Source: Vicia villosa
Lineage: Eukaryota; Streptophyta; Magnoliopsida; Fabales; Fabaceae
NCBI RefSeq assembly: GCF_029867415.1
Contig: NC_081185.1
Coordinates: 85,905,452 to 85,969,451, forward strand
Direction of reading: 5' to 3'
DNA: 64,000 nucleotides
Shown here: piece by piece, positions 33,223 to 43,996 of the stretch
How positions within the stretch are numbered: position 1 is the stretch's first letter
Layout: each line of letters opens with the position of its first letter
The notes under the pieces: model-generated
What the model was told of the DNA's origin: nothing
Seen by the model: the letters and a program-made list of their open reading frames with translations, nothing else
Databases searched by the model: none
Made by a program: the position numbers and the translations under genes

Positions 33223-33579
33223 TCTTTTCTTGCGACTTGAACGAGTGTTGTATGGATGAGACAGCTTGAAAGTCTTGGTTCACCTCCTTCTCCTCCTCTC
33301 TTTCTGGAGAAAGGAAAGTGACTATCAGATCCGCGACAATTCTCGTGTCAGTGCGTACGACTAAAGCGATGTATGATATGCAATTAAGTTATTTATTTTT
33401 CAAGGAAACACCATAATTACGTTATGAAACATCAAACTTTTATTGATTAAGCGAAAATGTCGTTTTTACACACTTTGAAAAAGGGAAATACAGAGAAACT
33501 GAGAGAAAGGACTCTAAAACTTTGATGATGAGCCGACTTCACGTTCTAACATCTTCTTCTGTTTCTTGAGCTGAGCGTT
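33223..33579 (-). other. Spacer between ORF1 and gag in element C
   Basis: 357 bp without a gene. Nothing recognisable except A/T-rich tracts. Short plus-strand open frames overlapping its right edge are shadows of gag. Confidence 0.6.
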
Positions 33580-35001
33580 CTATGACGTGAGCTGATCGAT
33601 GATCCAGGAAGCAGGAGGGATATGATGAGAAAGTGATGATTGTGTCACTTGTCTATCGAGTACTTCAAGTAACTCATCCTTCCTTCTTAGGATGTTTTGA
33701 ATCTCAACATTTTCCGTGTTGACAATTCGATACTTGTTCCTCCAAGCATTCCTTTCTTGGCATACCTTGTTTAATGCCGCTTGCAGTTTTTCAACATCGG
33801 TGGAGAAAAGGTAAATTGGTTCCCTTAGGGGAATAGGTTCTTGATGTTGATATGGCATCCTGAGCTTGAATGCTCTGACGCGTACCCATTGAAGGTAAGG
33901 ATCCAGGGAGATGCAAAGATGTTTTCCTAACAATCTTCTCCCTTTGCTGTGAACAAGACGCCAGGCTTGGACAATTTCCTTTTTCAGCATGTTGCCATGA
34001 TCGTCGATGTTCTTGAAGAACAGACCCTCCAATTGAATGTTACTTGGTATATTTTTCATGGGATAGCCGTATTGACGACGGGCTAAAGCTCGATTGTAAC
34101 TGATTCCTCCCTTAGTTCCAATAAGGGGTATGTTGGGAAAACTTCCACAACTGAAGATGATCTTGGTTTCGTCGTTGTCAGGACTACACCACTCAATGTC
34201 CGTATGAGTGAGAGACATGACTTTCTATGGCCAGTAAAGGCCATCCCTCATATTCCAGAAAGTGCTAGACTTTGGTAGGTGTGAAACGAACCATTCGTAT
34301 AACAACGGTACGCAGCATGTGATTAATCCTCCTCGCTGCAGGTTTCTTGAATGCACAGAGTGATAAGCATCCGCAAGCAAGGTTGGAACTGGATTTCCAA
34401 TTAAGAAGATCTTAATTGCGTTGATGTCGAAGAAATCGTTAATGTTAGGAAACAAAAACAATCCGTAGATAAGCAAAGCCAAGATTTCCTCAAAAGCGCT
34501 CATATCTTGGATGCTGACGAAGTACCGAGCTTGATCAAACAGGAATTTGGAGGGCAATCCTTGAATTCCTCCTCTACTCACCATATGAGTTCTGATGTCG
34601 ACTACGTTTAAAGGAGTAGTTGCAGCAATGATAATGTCGTCAGGATTCTTTTCCAAACCGGAGTACGGATCTTGCGCGTACACGGGTATTCCAATCAGAC
34701 GAGAGTACTCCTCCAACGTAGGCATGAGCTGATAATCTGGAAAGGTGAAGCAGTGATACGTTGGATCGTAAAACTGTACCAAGGTGGGAAGGATCCCATC
34801 CACCATGTTGGTATTGAGCAAAGGCAGAAGTTTTCCATACTTCTCCTTGAAAGCCTGGGGGTTGACCACCAGTTTTCCGAGCTTACCCAGTTCCTCGACC
34901 TGGGGAATCTTGAAGGTGTATTTCCTAGCTCTCTTTCTTCCGTAATCCATGGTATAGATCCTTAAGTCCTTTCTCCGTTTCTCTCTTTCTATGAAGTTCA
35001 A
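33580..35001 (-). pseudogene. Element C ORF1 (plant-mobile-domain-like), one internal stop
   Basis: Two minus-strand frames, 35001-34225 (258 codons) and 34218-33580 (212 codons), lie in the same phase and are separated by a single TAG at 34225-34227. It sits after a Tyr-Trp-Pro sequence. The N-terminal part is basic (residues 1-30, KRRKD and GRKRARKY). It then has YDPTYHCFTFPDYQLMPTLEEY, resembling the plant mobile domain found in transposase-derived plant proteins and in Ogre ORF1. The C-terminal part ends in a helical, coiled-coil-like stretch (about 395-450). Ogre elements are known for an ORF upstream of gag whose role is unclear. A second possible start is Met 18 (34950). The stop could be a recent mutation or, less likely, readthrough. 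Confidence 0.8.
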
Positions 35002-35747
35002 AACGTTCGTTATTTAGTTTCCTTGAAAAACGACTCGAAAAAGACTCTTTTGGTTTGTTTTTAGTTGTTATTAATGAATGATGCATGAATGCATGAATGC
35101 ACACACAAGAGTTTTAAACAAACATGGCGTTGAAGGGTATAGTGGTCATGAAGTCAAAACGCAAACCCCGCCCCAATGGTAAGCTAAGGTTAAGGATTTT
35201 TGTACCTGTAGAACGGGTTCTAGGGGTCTCAGAGTTTTTGCTCAACCTTAAAGATACGTTGATTGGTATCTATAAGAGAGTTTTCTCTGAGTGTAGTATC
35301 TGCGTGACAATTACTTCCGTAATCACCGCTCTACGTCCTAAAAAAGGCTTTAAGTGGGGTTAATGTGTTTCTAGGTCCTCCTGGTACAAATCAGTCTCGG
35401 AATGCAGTGGCGCAGTTAATCACAACCTGCAAGGCAAATCCCAAGAGTAGACTTGTGAACCAAGATTAGAGGGCCTTCACCGGGAAGACATCCTCCATCC
35501 TATCTTATGTTGCACTCAAATCCGGGTATAGGATTTCTCACCACAAGGGGGAATCAAGCCCTTTCCCGATACAGAATAAACAAAGTAAACAAATATATAT
35601 GCAACAAACACATGATATGACACAGAGGTTAGGCAGGACCTCTCTTGTTTGAGGGGGAATTTGGCATCCCTAATTCCTCATTGGGGATGGACCAGCAACA
35701 GGTCAACCCTTGGTTTGGATGAAAAACCAAGGTTTTTAACACTTATA
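35002..35747 (-). other. 5' leader of element C between primer-binding site and ORF1
   Basis: About 750 bp without a supported gene. A short plus-strand open frame (35124-35363) has no recognisable features. The A/T-rich stretch at 35040-35120 precedes ORF1. Confidence 0.6.
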
Positions 35748-35765
35748 TCCCCAGCAGAGTCGCCA
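35748..35765 (-). other. Primer-binding site of element C (tRNA-Arg type)
   Basis: The minus strand reads TGGCGACTCTGCTGGGGA, identical to the sites of A and D. It lies six bases (GAAAAA) from the end of the 5' LTR, against two bases in A and four in D. Confidence 0.92.
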
Positions 35766-35771
35766 TTTTTC

Positions 35772-37636
35772 TGTGGTGTCGTTTTCTTTTACCTCCCCGT
35801 TTCACTTGGGAGGACGGCACGCTAAACCCTTCACGCGAAATTTGGAAGGAGAATGCGCCTGTGGTGGGATGAATTTTATTTCAGTTCTTCCTACGATATC
35901 ACACGAACTTTCTTATTGTCCTACGAGTAGGAAAGGGGAAAAAAGATCTCAACTAAACCCTAGGAGTTTGCTAAGTGTGGGGATTTCACCTAGACTAGAA
36001 ATTCTGGAGTCCGGGAGGTCGGTTATACATAGGGAAGTGTTTAAACACCCTACATATCTGTAGTACTCTACAGGAACCTTCTCTGTGTCATTGTGTTTGT
36101 GTTTATTGCTAATGATTGGGAAAGTTTCTCCTTTGTATTAGGAGAAGGAATTGAATTGATTGAAGAAAGACAGACAGACAGATAGACTGACTATTTTTGG
36201 TATTTTATTAGCTCGCTGAGATTCCTTGTGAACCTCATGCCTACATATCCCTAGTGGAAGTCAGGGCTTAATGTAGTTCGGGGAACTAACTAGGGAAATT
36301 AAATGTTTTTGGTGCCTTGCTTGAAGCTCAAGGTTGAAGCTTGAAATTAAATCTCTGTTTACAGTAAAGAGACATGAAATCATCTTTACAGAGAGGTATT
36401 TGTACTATTCTACCACAAACATTTAAAGGAGTGACAGAATAACTGAATTCATTTCATTCAAGAGGGGGACCTTACTTGTGTGTGCAAGTATGCCAGTCAG
36501 ATGCCTCTTAAATGAAAGAAAGATGCTCATCCAAATTAGGGAAAGTTACCACATGTCTGGGTTTTACTGCCAGCTCATGCCTTTCAAAATCCTAAATGGG
36601 AGACTTGATTAAAATTGAAATTGAAATGGAAATGTTTGTTTGTTTGAATGTGGTAGAGTAGTAAAAATATCTCTCTATAGAGATAAGCTATGTCTATCTA
36701 CTGTATAAAAGATTTGACTTTAGCTGGCTTGTATGAGGCCCAAGCTTGAGGCTTTTTTGATTGATTAATTAATTATTATTGACTCTGGGAGATGACTCCA
36801 CTGGGAATTAATTACAGGGTATTTTTTTGTGTTCTGTACAAAGCCCAGAATTGAGGCTGACTCTACTTAGGGAGACTCTATTATCTGCCTTGTACAAAGC
36901 CCAAGGTTGTGGCTAACTGTTGAGGATAATTGAATGAATGACTCTATTTTATGTGCCTTGTACAAAGCCCAAGGTTGTGGCTGACTCTAGCTAAGGAAAA
37001 CAATATTTTCTGCCTTGTACAAAGCCCAAGGTTGTGGCAGACTCTTTTTTAAACTGAGTATGGATGACTCTATGGGGAAAAGATCCTGGGTGTTAGGAAT
37101 CTTTGACACATGAAAATATGATTTATCTGCCTTGTACAAAGCCCAAGGTTATGGCTACTGAGTGATGAAGAACTCACTGGGGAGACTCTATTATCTGCCT
37201 TGTACAATGCCCAAGGTTGAGGCAGACTCTTGACTGGGGAGTTTTATTGTTTGGGTGCCTTGTATGAAGCCCAAGGTTGAGGCTAACTGTTTTTGTTGGT
37301 TTTGACTCTACTGGAGAGATTTTATTAAAAGACTGTTTTTCTTTGGAAGCTAACCCTTTCCAGGGATTTTGACTCAGCTGGAGAAATTATTTGGTAAAAA
37401 GACTGACTTTATCATGTTTTTTTTGGAGGCTGACCCTTTCCAGGGGTTTTGACTCTTTTGGGGAAAATTATCTCCTAAGAGAAATGAACCTTTGTTTTTT
37501 TGACATTTTTTATTAATTTAACTTTGGAGGATAACCCTTTCCAGGGATTTTGACTCTTCTGGGGAAATTATCTCCTAAGAGAAATGAATCTTTATTTTTT
37601 TTGACATTTTTATTAATTGACTTTGGAGGCTAACCC
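35772..37636 (-). repeat. 5' LTR of element C, first part (before element D)
   Basis: Matches 16380-18246 with a few substitutions. It stops at the AACCC target site, where element D begins. Confidence 0.95.
37632..37636. other. Left target-site duplication of element D
   Basis: AACCC precedes D and recurs at 50492-50496 after it. With D and one copy removed, the LTR of C reads through as in the intact left copy. Confidence 0.95.
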
Positions 37637-39111
37637 TGTAATACGGTGAACTGACTTTTATATCGAAATGTACGGTTAAGCATGAGTCGCCACCGACTTT
37701 TATTTTATCCAAACAAATTCGGAAAGGCAAAAAGAAACAGAAAAAAACCTTTTTAAAGAAATCTAAGTTCGGGGGGTAATTTATGCAAAGGGAAGGTGTA
37801 AGGCACCCTTTGCATCCATGGTTTTCCATGGGCTCTTAATTGCTTTGCTTGCTCGTTTGTCTTTAGAAAAAGTAGATGAAAGAAAAAAAAGTGGACTTTA
37901 GCTCGTAAATGAGCGTAGCCAGTTTTTGAAGAATTGTGAGAAAGAATATGAAAATTGAGCATTGCAAGGCAATTAGGGGCAATTACCTTAAACTCAGATG
38001 ATAGGTCTCTTTTTAGCCTTTCAGAATGAAAGGGTCAATCCTTGCCATAAGAGGGCAGGAAGCCTTTCGTTTGGAGGTTGAAGGGTCGTCGAGATATCAT
38101 TCGCCCAAAGACTGACCCATGCCATAGAGAGGCAGGTAGTCTAAAGGGAATGATCAGAATAGCCTTTGTTTGTAGGCAACCAGAAGATACCTCAGCCTTA
38201 TTCGTGGGCAACTTCCGAGGGTCGAGGTCATGTTAGTGTATCGAAGGCAGCATCATTTTAGGGGTCTCATGACCTTTTATCGAGGCAACATGGCTGAGGT
38301 ATCCTCGTATTCGAGGGACTGGCTATTCTGCACAAAATACAAGGCAACAAGGCAACAGGCAACAGGCAACAGGCAACAGGCAACAGAGAGGGTTACCCAA
38401 AAGCGTGCGTGTGTGCACCAATCATGTGATTATGTTCAGTTATGTTATCTTATAAAATTACGTGATGCTAATTCAATTAATAAGTTGCACTCCCTAGAAT
38501 TACTAACCACGCAGTTTAATATAAACAGTAATAACGGGGAAGGGAAATTGTAACCAGCGGAGGAAAGGGGAATTGAAACCAGCGGGATATAATTAAAACA
38601 AAAGGTTTAACACAAGTAATAATTGAGGACAGGGTTTAGGGTTACCGATACTCGTAGCTTTGGCAATTGACAAACCCTAAAAATTGGAAAAGAAAGAATA
38701 AACAAAGACGGGTGAGTGCATTATCGGTTCGGAGGCAAACGGGATTAACCCTGAAGAATAAATAGATTTTAAAGTAATAGAACAGACAAAGATACTTAGC
38801 TTGTTTTGATCTGATAGGGTTGGTAGTCGGAGGTTTCCCGAAGCATTGACTCTGACCCTCAGAGAATGGACAGAAAAAAAGTAATGGGAAGAAGTGAGTG
38901 TAGGAGGAATTCATTGATAGGAGTGATCAAACCCTAATTAAATAAAAGGCAGGAAAGTATTTAAATAATTAAAGACTAAGACTTAGCTTTTGAATTTGAC
39001 GTGGCGCGTTGTCGAAAGGAACCATGTTGATAACCCTGAAAAGGCATAAAAGAAATATATATTTTAATGTAGGGCAATGTTCTTGTAAACCCTGATTAGG
39101 GTGTCAATTGA
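37637..39111 (-). repeat. Truncated 3' LTR of element D
   Basis: Matches 46898-48372 for 1475 bp and then changes abruptly to internal sequence. The missing 2.1 kb covers the U3 side, including promoter, 3' LTR start and polypurine tract. A deletion after insertion is the simplest explanation. Confidence 0.9.
38343..38386. repeat. GGCAACA heptamer array in the 3' LTR of D
   Basis: About six tandem copies of a 7-bp unit GGCAACA. The array recurs at 47604-47647 in the other LTR, and a shorter inverted form (TTGCC/TTGTTGCC) occurs at about 45170-45197 in the related solo LTR. Confidence 0.9.
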
Positions 39112-40947
39112 TATCCAGCTGGGGATTTTTGATCTTCGCTTGGGGATGAGATTGACGTGAGTGATCTGATCCTGATATATCCTGGGGACAAGAGAGATGA
39201 GCATAATATCCAACCAGATTTCTGAGCGGCAACTCTGATAGATATAGCGAGTTTGAATAAAACATGCTAGAGAAGAAGATTATGTTGGAGATATAAAATC
39301 CGTTGGGGAACCAAGTCTCTGTTAGGAAGAGATTGCCTGGAGATGACTTGTTATGTGGGGATATATTATGAAAACCGCTCTGTGGGGAATGTCCAGAGAT
39401 TTTCAATTCTTCATTGCCCCTTGTCTTTGAATACTTGCTGTTGAAAAACACTTGCGAGAGTATACCTGCCCCTGGAATTAATAGCTTGGTATGCCCGATA
39501 CTTGAATTTGGAATTAGAACTTCAAATAAGAGACATATACTGACATCATCTGATGCTAGTAGCTAAATAGCATTTGTTGAGATTTGTGACTGATGTGACA
39601 TGCCCCCAGTGATGGACTAACTTCTCTGGTTTTTCAGTGCCTCTGAGAGGTTCTATGAATCATGACTTGTTTTCCCATAGTAGATGGGATAATAATATGT
39701 CATGCCCTTTGTGTAAACAAGTTTTTAGCTGATCGAGTCACGCATATGAGACGTCTCTGCAAATTTATTTGTCGGGAGGACTTTTAGTCATTAATTATGC
39801 CCCATGCAGATTCTTCTTGATGTCAAACATTTGAAATTACGTAGACAAAATTGTTTTATAATGACACTCATAAAATGCAATGCATATGTCTGTCTTGAAG
39901 TTTAGAAAACGTTTTTTAGTAAAACAAAAGATGTAAGAAAGCGATATTTGTAAAACATGATATCAACTCAAGATTTATGGTAAACTTTAAGGAGTCAGGA
40001 TACCCTTTTTGCGACAATACGCTTTTGAACTAACCATGCTTCAGTTAGGACTTTCAAGGGTTGTAACGTGGCTTGGTTCACGGTTTAAGAAACAAAGGAT
40101 AAAGGCTCAAAATTTGATTGTACCCACCCTTCTTCGTGATGATCTTCGGTCCTAAGCTCAGTTAACTTTGTGTTTCTACTTTAGCAAAGCTTGACGTCAT
40201 AACATTGACATTTGATGATGGATAAAGCAACGGGAGTTTATTTGGACGGGCAGTCATCCCTTTTTTGTAACTCTTTTTTTCTTTTGTCGAGGATTTGTAG
40301 TGCCCTCCTTTGACTTTGATTTTGTTATCCCTAACTTTTATCTGAACTGTTTATTTTGAGATTACAGTCAGCGGGATGTTTTGATTTTCGATAAGTCTCC
40401 TTCATAGGTTTTGACTTGACAGCGTTTTCTTTTTTTGGTGGATATTGACTGCCTGACTTAATGGTTGCGGGAACCCATCATTATTTGTGTAGACAACAAC
40501 TAAGATAATTGAGTTAACTGAGTAACTACCCTGCCCCAGGTTATGATTAAGGGTTTTAAATTATGCAAAGAAAAAACTTCTACTCCTTAGGCTCAAAGGG
40601 GTTGACAAGGGATTAACATCCTTATATCTCCACTGTTTGGGAATTGAAACAATGCCTGTACATCGTCAGCATAGTCTGTTCAAAAGTATACTGTATGAGG
40701 TTGCGGTATCGTTTTCGTCATCCTCCCTCAAAAGGCTTACCGCTTTAGCAAGAGTTAAATATCATAAAGAAAACTAAGTAAAAACAAAGTTTAATATAGA
40801 AATAGGAAGAGAAATAAATCAAGACAAACATATGCAATGCATTAATGATTATGATAAAATAAATAGAGTCTGACATAAGACGAATGTTTAAACAAACAGG
40901 AAAGAAATTGCGAATGCGAGTAAATTAATGATCTAAATAGCCATCTT
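39112..40947. other. Non-coding 3' region of element D
   Basis: No supported gene. About 39990-40160 and 40527-40670 match the 3' region of element A (about 6900-7060 and 7536-7680), including GGCTCAAAGGGGTTGAC. Unlike A and C, no clear tandem array is visible, but the end nearest the LTR is deleted. Confidence 0.75.
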
Positions 40948-42312
40948 TTAGACTTTGTGTGGCTCCTCTGGTTGGCCAAATTCAACGATCCCTTCTTCGA
41001 TCAAGTCTTGAATTTTATGTTTCAATGGCCCACACTCTTCTGTGTCGTGACCAGGGCTATTTGAATGGTAAGCACATCTTGCATGATGTTTGTACCCAGG
41101 GACGGGATTAGAAGGAGCTGAGTATGGAGGCAGTAGAGTTATCAGACTTTGATTGAGCAAGTGTTGCAAAGCTTGAGCCAATGGCATGTGTAGTGGGGTA
41201 AATGACCTCTTGGGTTTTGATTTCCAAGTACTTTGTCCACCTTGTTGTTTACGTCGATCTTTCTGTTGTTGTTGCTGTGTTGGAGCCTGACTAGGGACCA
41301 GGACTGCCCCGACAGTGTTGAATTCATTCTTCCCATTGTATGGCTTTTGAATAGTACCAGAAGAAGTAGCCACCTGAATTTTTCCACTTCGGATACCACT
41401 TTCAACATGTTCTCCAGTTAGTATGAGGTCAGTGAATCCAGATGACGAACTTCCCAGCAAATGGCTGTAGAAAGGACCAGTCAGTGTATTCATGAACATA
41501 TCAACCAATTCTCTATCACTCAAGGAGGGTTTGACTCTTCCAGCTAGATCTCTCCATTTTTGAGCATACTCCTTGAAACTTTCCTCGGGTCCCATAGACA
41601 TGCTTTGTAGTTGTATGCGAGTTGGTGCGAGGTCAGCATTGTATTGGTATTGCTGGTAGAAAGCAACAACCAAATCTTCCCAAGTACGGATGTTGGTACT
41701 TTCCAGTTGATAGTACCATTCGAGTTGAGTTCCAGATAAACTCTCTTGGAAGAAATGGATCCAGAGCCTCTTATCAGCAGTGTGGGGCTGAATCTTTCTT
41801 ACATAAGACCTCAAGTGCATCTTTGGACAAGAGACTCCATCATACTTAGCAAAGGCGGGAGTTTTGAATTTTGGAGGAATAACTACCCCAGGAACGAGTC
41901 CTAGTTCTTCAAAATCCAGCCCAGGTACCTTCTGAATTTCCACGCTTCTCATGCGCTCTTCTAGTAGTCTATACTTCTCATCAACATAATCCTCATCTTG
42001 AGGATACTCATCTTCCTCTTCTTCTTCTTCCTGGCCATCAGAACCTACATGGCTTCCCTGATTGTTCTTGACACTAAGATCATCTCCTTCCTCTTCCTCT
42101 TCCTCATCTTTAGGAACTGTTTCTGCAGCCTTCTTGGGACGACCCTTGAATCTTCTTCCTAGGTTGATCACTCCTTTGGGCTTCTTGGTCTTTTTCTCCT
42201 TCTTAGTCAGAAGGGTTTTCAGCTCGTCTTGCCCCTTGGATAAGTTCAGGATCAGATCTTGAAATTGGGCATTCTGAGCTTGAAGGTCTTTGACTGATTG
42301 CTCGAGATTCAT
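40948..42312 (-). CDS. gag: Element D Gag (complete, no pol attached)
   Basis: An open minus-strand frame. I choose Met 42312 (MNLEQSVKDLQAQN), which opens a coiled coil; the frame is open upstream to 42429. This gives about 454 residues. Order from the Met: coiled coil (1-40), Lys-rich basic stretch (about 45-75), highly acidic stretch with runs of Glu (about 80-125), capsid-type domain (about 150-330, with TQLEWYYQLESTNIRTWEDL and ESFKEYAQKWRDLAGR), Gln-rich linker, MPLAQALQHLLNQSL, and a zinc knuckle variant CAYHSNSPGHDTEEC, then a stop about 35 residues later. Relative to the gag-protease of C it ends right after the knuckle region. The capsid similarity to C is clear but distant, so D is not simply a deleted copy of C. 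Confidence 0.88.
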   Translation of the reverse strand: MNLEQSVKDLQAQNAQFQDLILNLSKGQDELKTLLTKKEKKTKKPKGVINLGRRFKGRPKKAAETVPKDEEEEEEGDDLSVKNNQGSHVGSDGQEEEEEEDEYPQDEDYVDEKYRLLEERMRSVEIQKVPGLDFEELGLVPGVVIPPKFKTPAFAKYDGVSCPKMHLRSYVRKIQPHTADKRLWIHFFQESLSGTQLEWYYQLESTNIRTWEDLVVAFYQQYQYNADLAPTRIQLQSMSMGPEESFKEYAQKWRDLAGRVKPSLSDRELVDMFMNTLTGPFYSHLLGSSSSGFTDLILTGEHVESGIRSGKIQVATSSGTIQKPYNGKNEFNTVGAVLVPSQAPTQQQQQKDRRKQQGGQSTWKSKPKRSFTPLHMPLAQALQHLLNQSLITLLPPYSAPSNPVPGYKHHARCAYHSNSPGHDTEECGPLKHKIQDLIEEGIVEFGQPEEPHKV

Positions 42313-42519
42313 GATGCTGAAATAAACAGCGGGGAGGTAAGAAACCTGTGGCGGGAACCTGTGATGCAATGTTATGAATGCAGATGCAATATTTTCAAGG
42401 ATCTCTAGAAATTTAGTTAGCGACGTCAAAAATGATTTGGTCGCTTCTTCGTTTGAAGAACTCTGATTTCTGGATGTTCTTTTAGGGGAATCAAGCTCAC
42501 CATATCCAGTGGGTCATAG

Positions 42520-42524
42520 CCTCT
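42520..42524. other. Left target-site duplication of the solo LTR
   Basis: CCTCT, repeated at 45926-45930. Confidence 0.93.
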
Positions 42525-42582
42525 TGTCATACCCCAAAATTTGCCCTCATATATTTGCAAATGTCAATTTATTTTGAATAAA

Positions 42583-42645
42583 TGATATGACACAATTGGT
42601 AAGGAGGTAAGGTTTGCAAGTATGCAGTCCCGAATTCGAATTCCA
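42583..42645 (+). other. tRNA-like module near the start of the solo LTR
   Basis: ATGACACAATTGGTAAG resembles a tRNA D-arm/A box, followed about 35 bp on by an imperfect B box (ATTCGAATT). It is in the sense orientation of the LTR but weaker than the modules in C. Confidence 0.4.
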
Positions 42646-43023
42646 CTACTGACATGTTGCCCATGTTATTTGTCTCTAACTTTGGTTTCGATTTTATTTT
42701 AAATTTATATTTATATTCAAAAATCACAAAAAAAGTATTTTTTTTTATTATTTAAATATTATTTTCGTATTTATTTATTAGACATTTTAAAAATATTTAT
42801 TTTTTACTTTTTTCTATTTTTATCATAAAAATATACAAAAAATCACAAAATAAAAAAGGAATTTGAAAAGATTTTATTCACTTTTATAGTTTTAGAAATA
42901 ATGTGATTTGATTGATTAAAATAGTCACAAAATCAAAATCAATTTAATTGAATTTTGAATTTTTGATTATTGAGATTTATCAAATTAATTTACTTCCCTT
43001 TTTTATTTACCTAATATTTTTCC

Positions 43024-43030
43024 TATATAA
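43024..43030 (+). promoter_or_regulatory. Putative TATA box in the solo LTR
   Basis: TATATAA in CCTATATAAACTG, followed by a CT-rich leader-like stretch. It is in the sense orientation of the LTR, so the solo LTR could still act as a promoter reading right. Confidence 0.55.
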
Positions 43031-43930
43031 ACTGACAATTTATCACATTCTAACCTAGACAAAAAACCTTTTTTCAAACCCTTATTTCTTCATTCTCTCC
43101 ACTCACGTATATACATTTTTTTTTCTATCTTTTTCAGGAACCAATTCTAAAAGTTACCCCAAGAGGCCATGAATTAACATAACAATATAGAATTTTCATA
43201 TAGAATTTCTATAGTGAATTTCTATCACACTAACTATAACATAAAAAATTAACACTTGTACCAGTTTTATTGTTTTATTGATTGTTGCAGAAAAGAGAAC
43301 CAGTAAAGAGGAGGACTTGGCACCAAAGGACGCTAACAGAATCACAAAAACCGTGCCATTCCAGATTTCTACAGACTGAGAATTCGATCAATTCAAGCCA
43401 TTCAAAGCATCGAGGAAGATTTCTCGGTACCCGCTGAAGTGATTTCGATCTTTACAAGCAGCCAAGGAATCCAATACCATCAACAGAGCATTCACGGTTT
43501 ACCAATTTATGGCTTGTATCAATTTATGTCGTTTATGCCTCATGAATGATATTTGGTTGCATAACCATGTTTATGTTGATGTACATAGCGTTTGTGGACT
43601 GTTTAATTAGAGTTTATACGCGAGTGTAATGTTTCACCATTGTTAGGTCTCAGAGCTTTCAATTGGGGTTTTTAGTTTGAAGCAAAATTGAATCAAATTA
43701 ATGGCTCCATCACGTTCAGAACCTGATTCCGGTTTGAATCCTGGGTTTATGTGTTATTTATTCTTTATATTTTATGAGTAAAGATGGTGCAGGAATTAGA
43801 TGGAACCGGAAGAGCAAACGAAGAAGATGATGGGCGTACGGCACGATGGTTTCAGTTTAATTTTTATTTTTTTTCCAGTTTTCTGTTTAATTATATTGAT
43901 CGTTACTTATATTATACACAGATGATAATT

Positions 43931-43996
43931 GCAGCTTGGTTGGTAAAGAGTCTATGATGGTGACCGCCGTGTTATGGGCTCGAATCCCTTCAGCGA
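43931..43996 (+). other. Second tRNA-like module in the solo LTR
   Basis: CAGCTTGGTTGGTAAAGAG resembles an A box/D-arm and GGCTCGAATCCC a near-consensus B box with one mismatch, at tRNA-like spacing. It lies downstream of the putative TATA box, as the modules in C do. Confidence 0.45.

Noticed and set aside
32686..33240. 184-codon plus-strand frame
   Set aside because: Exact antisense shadow of the gag coding region of C.
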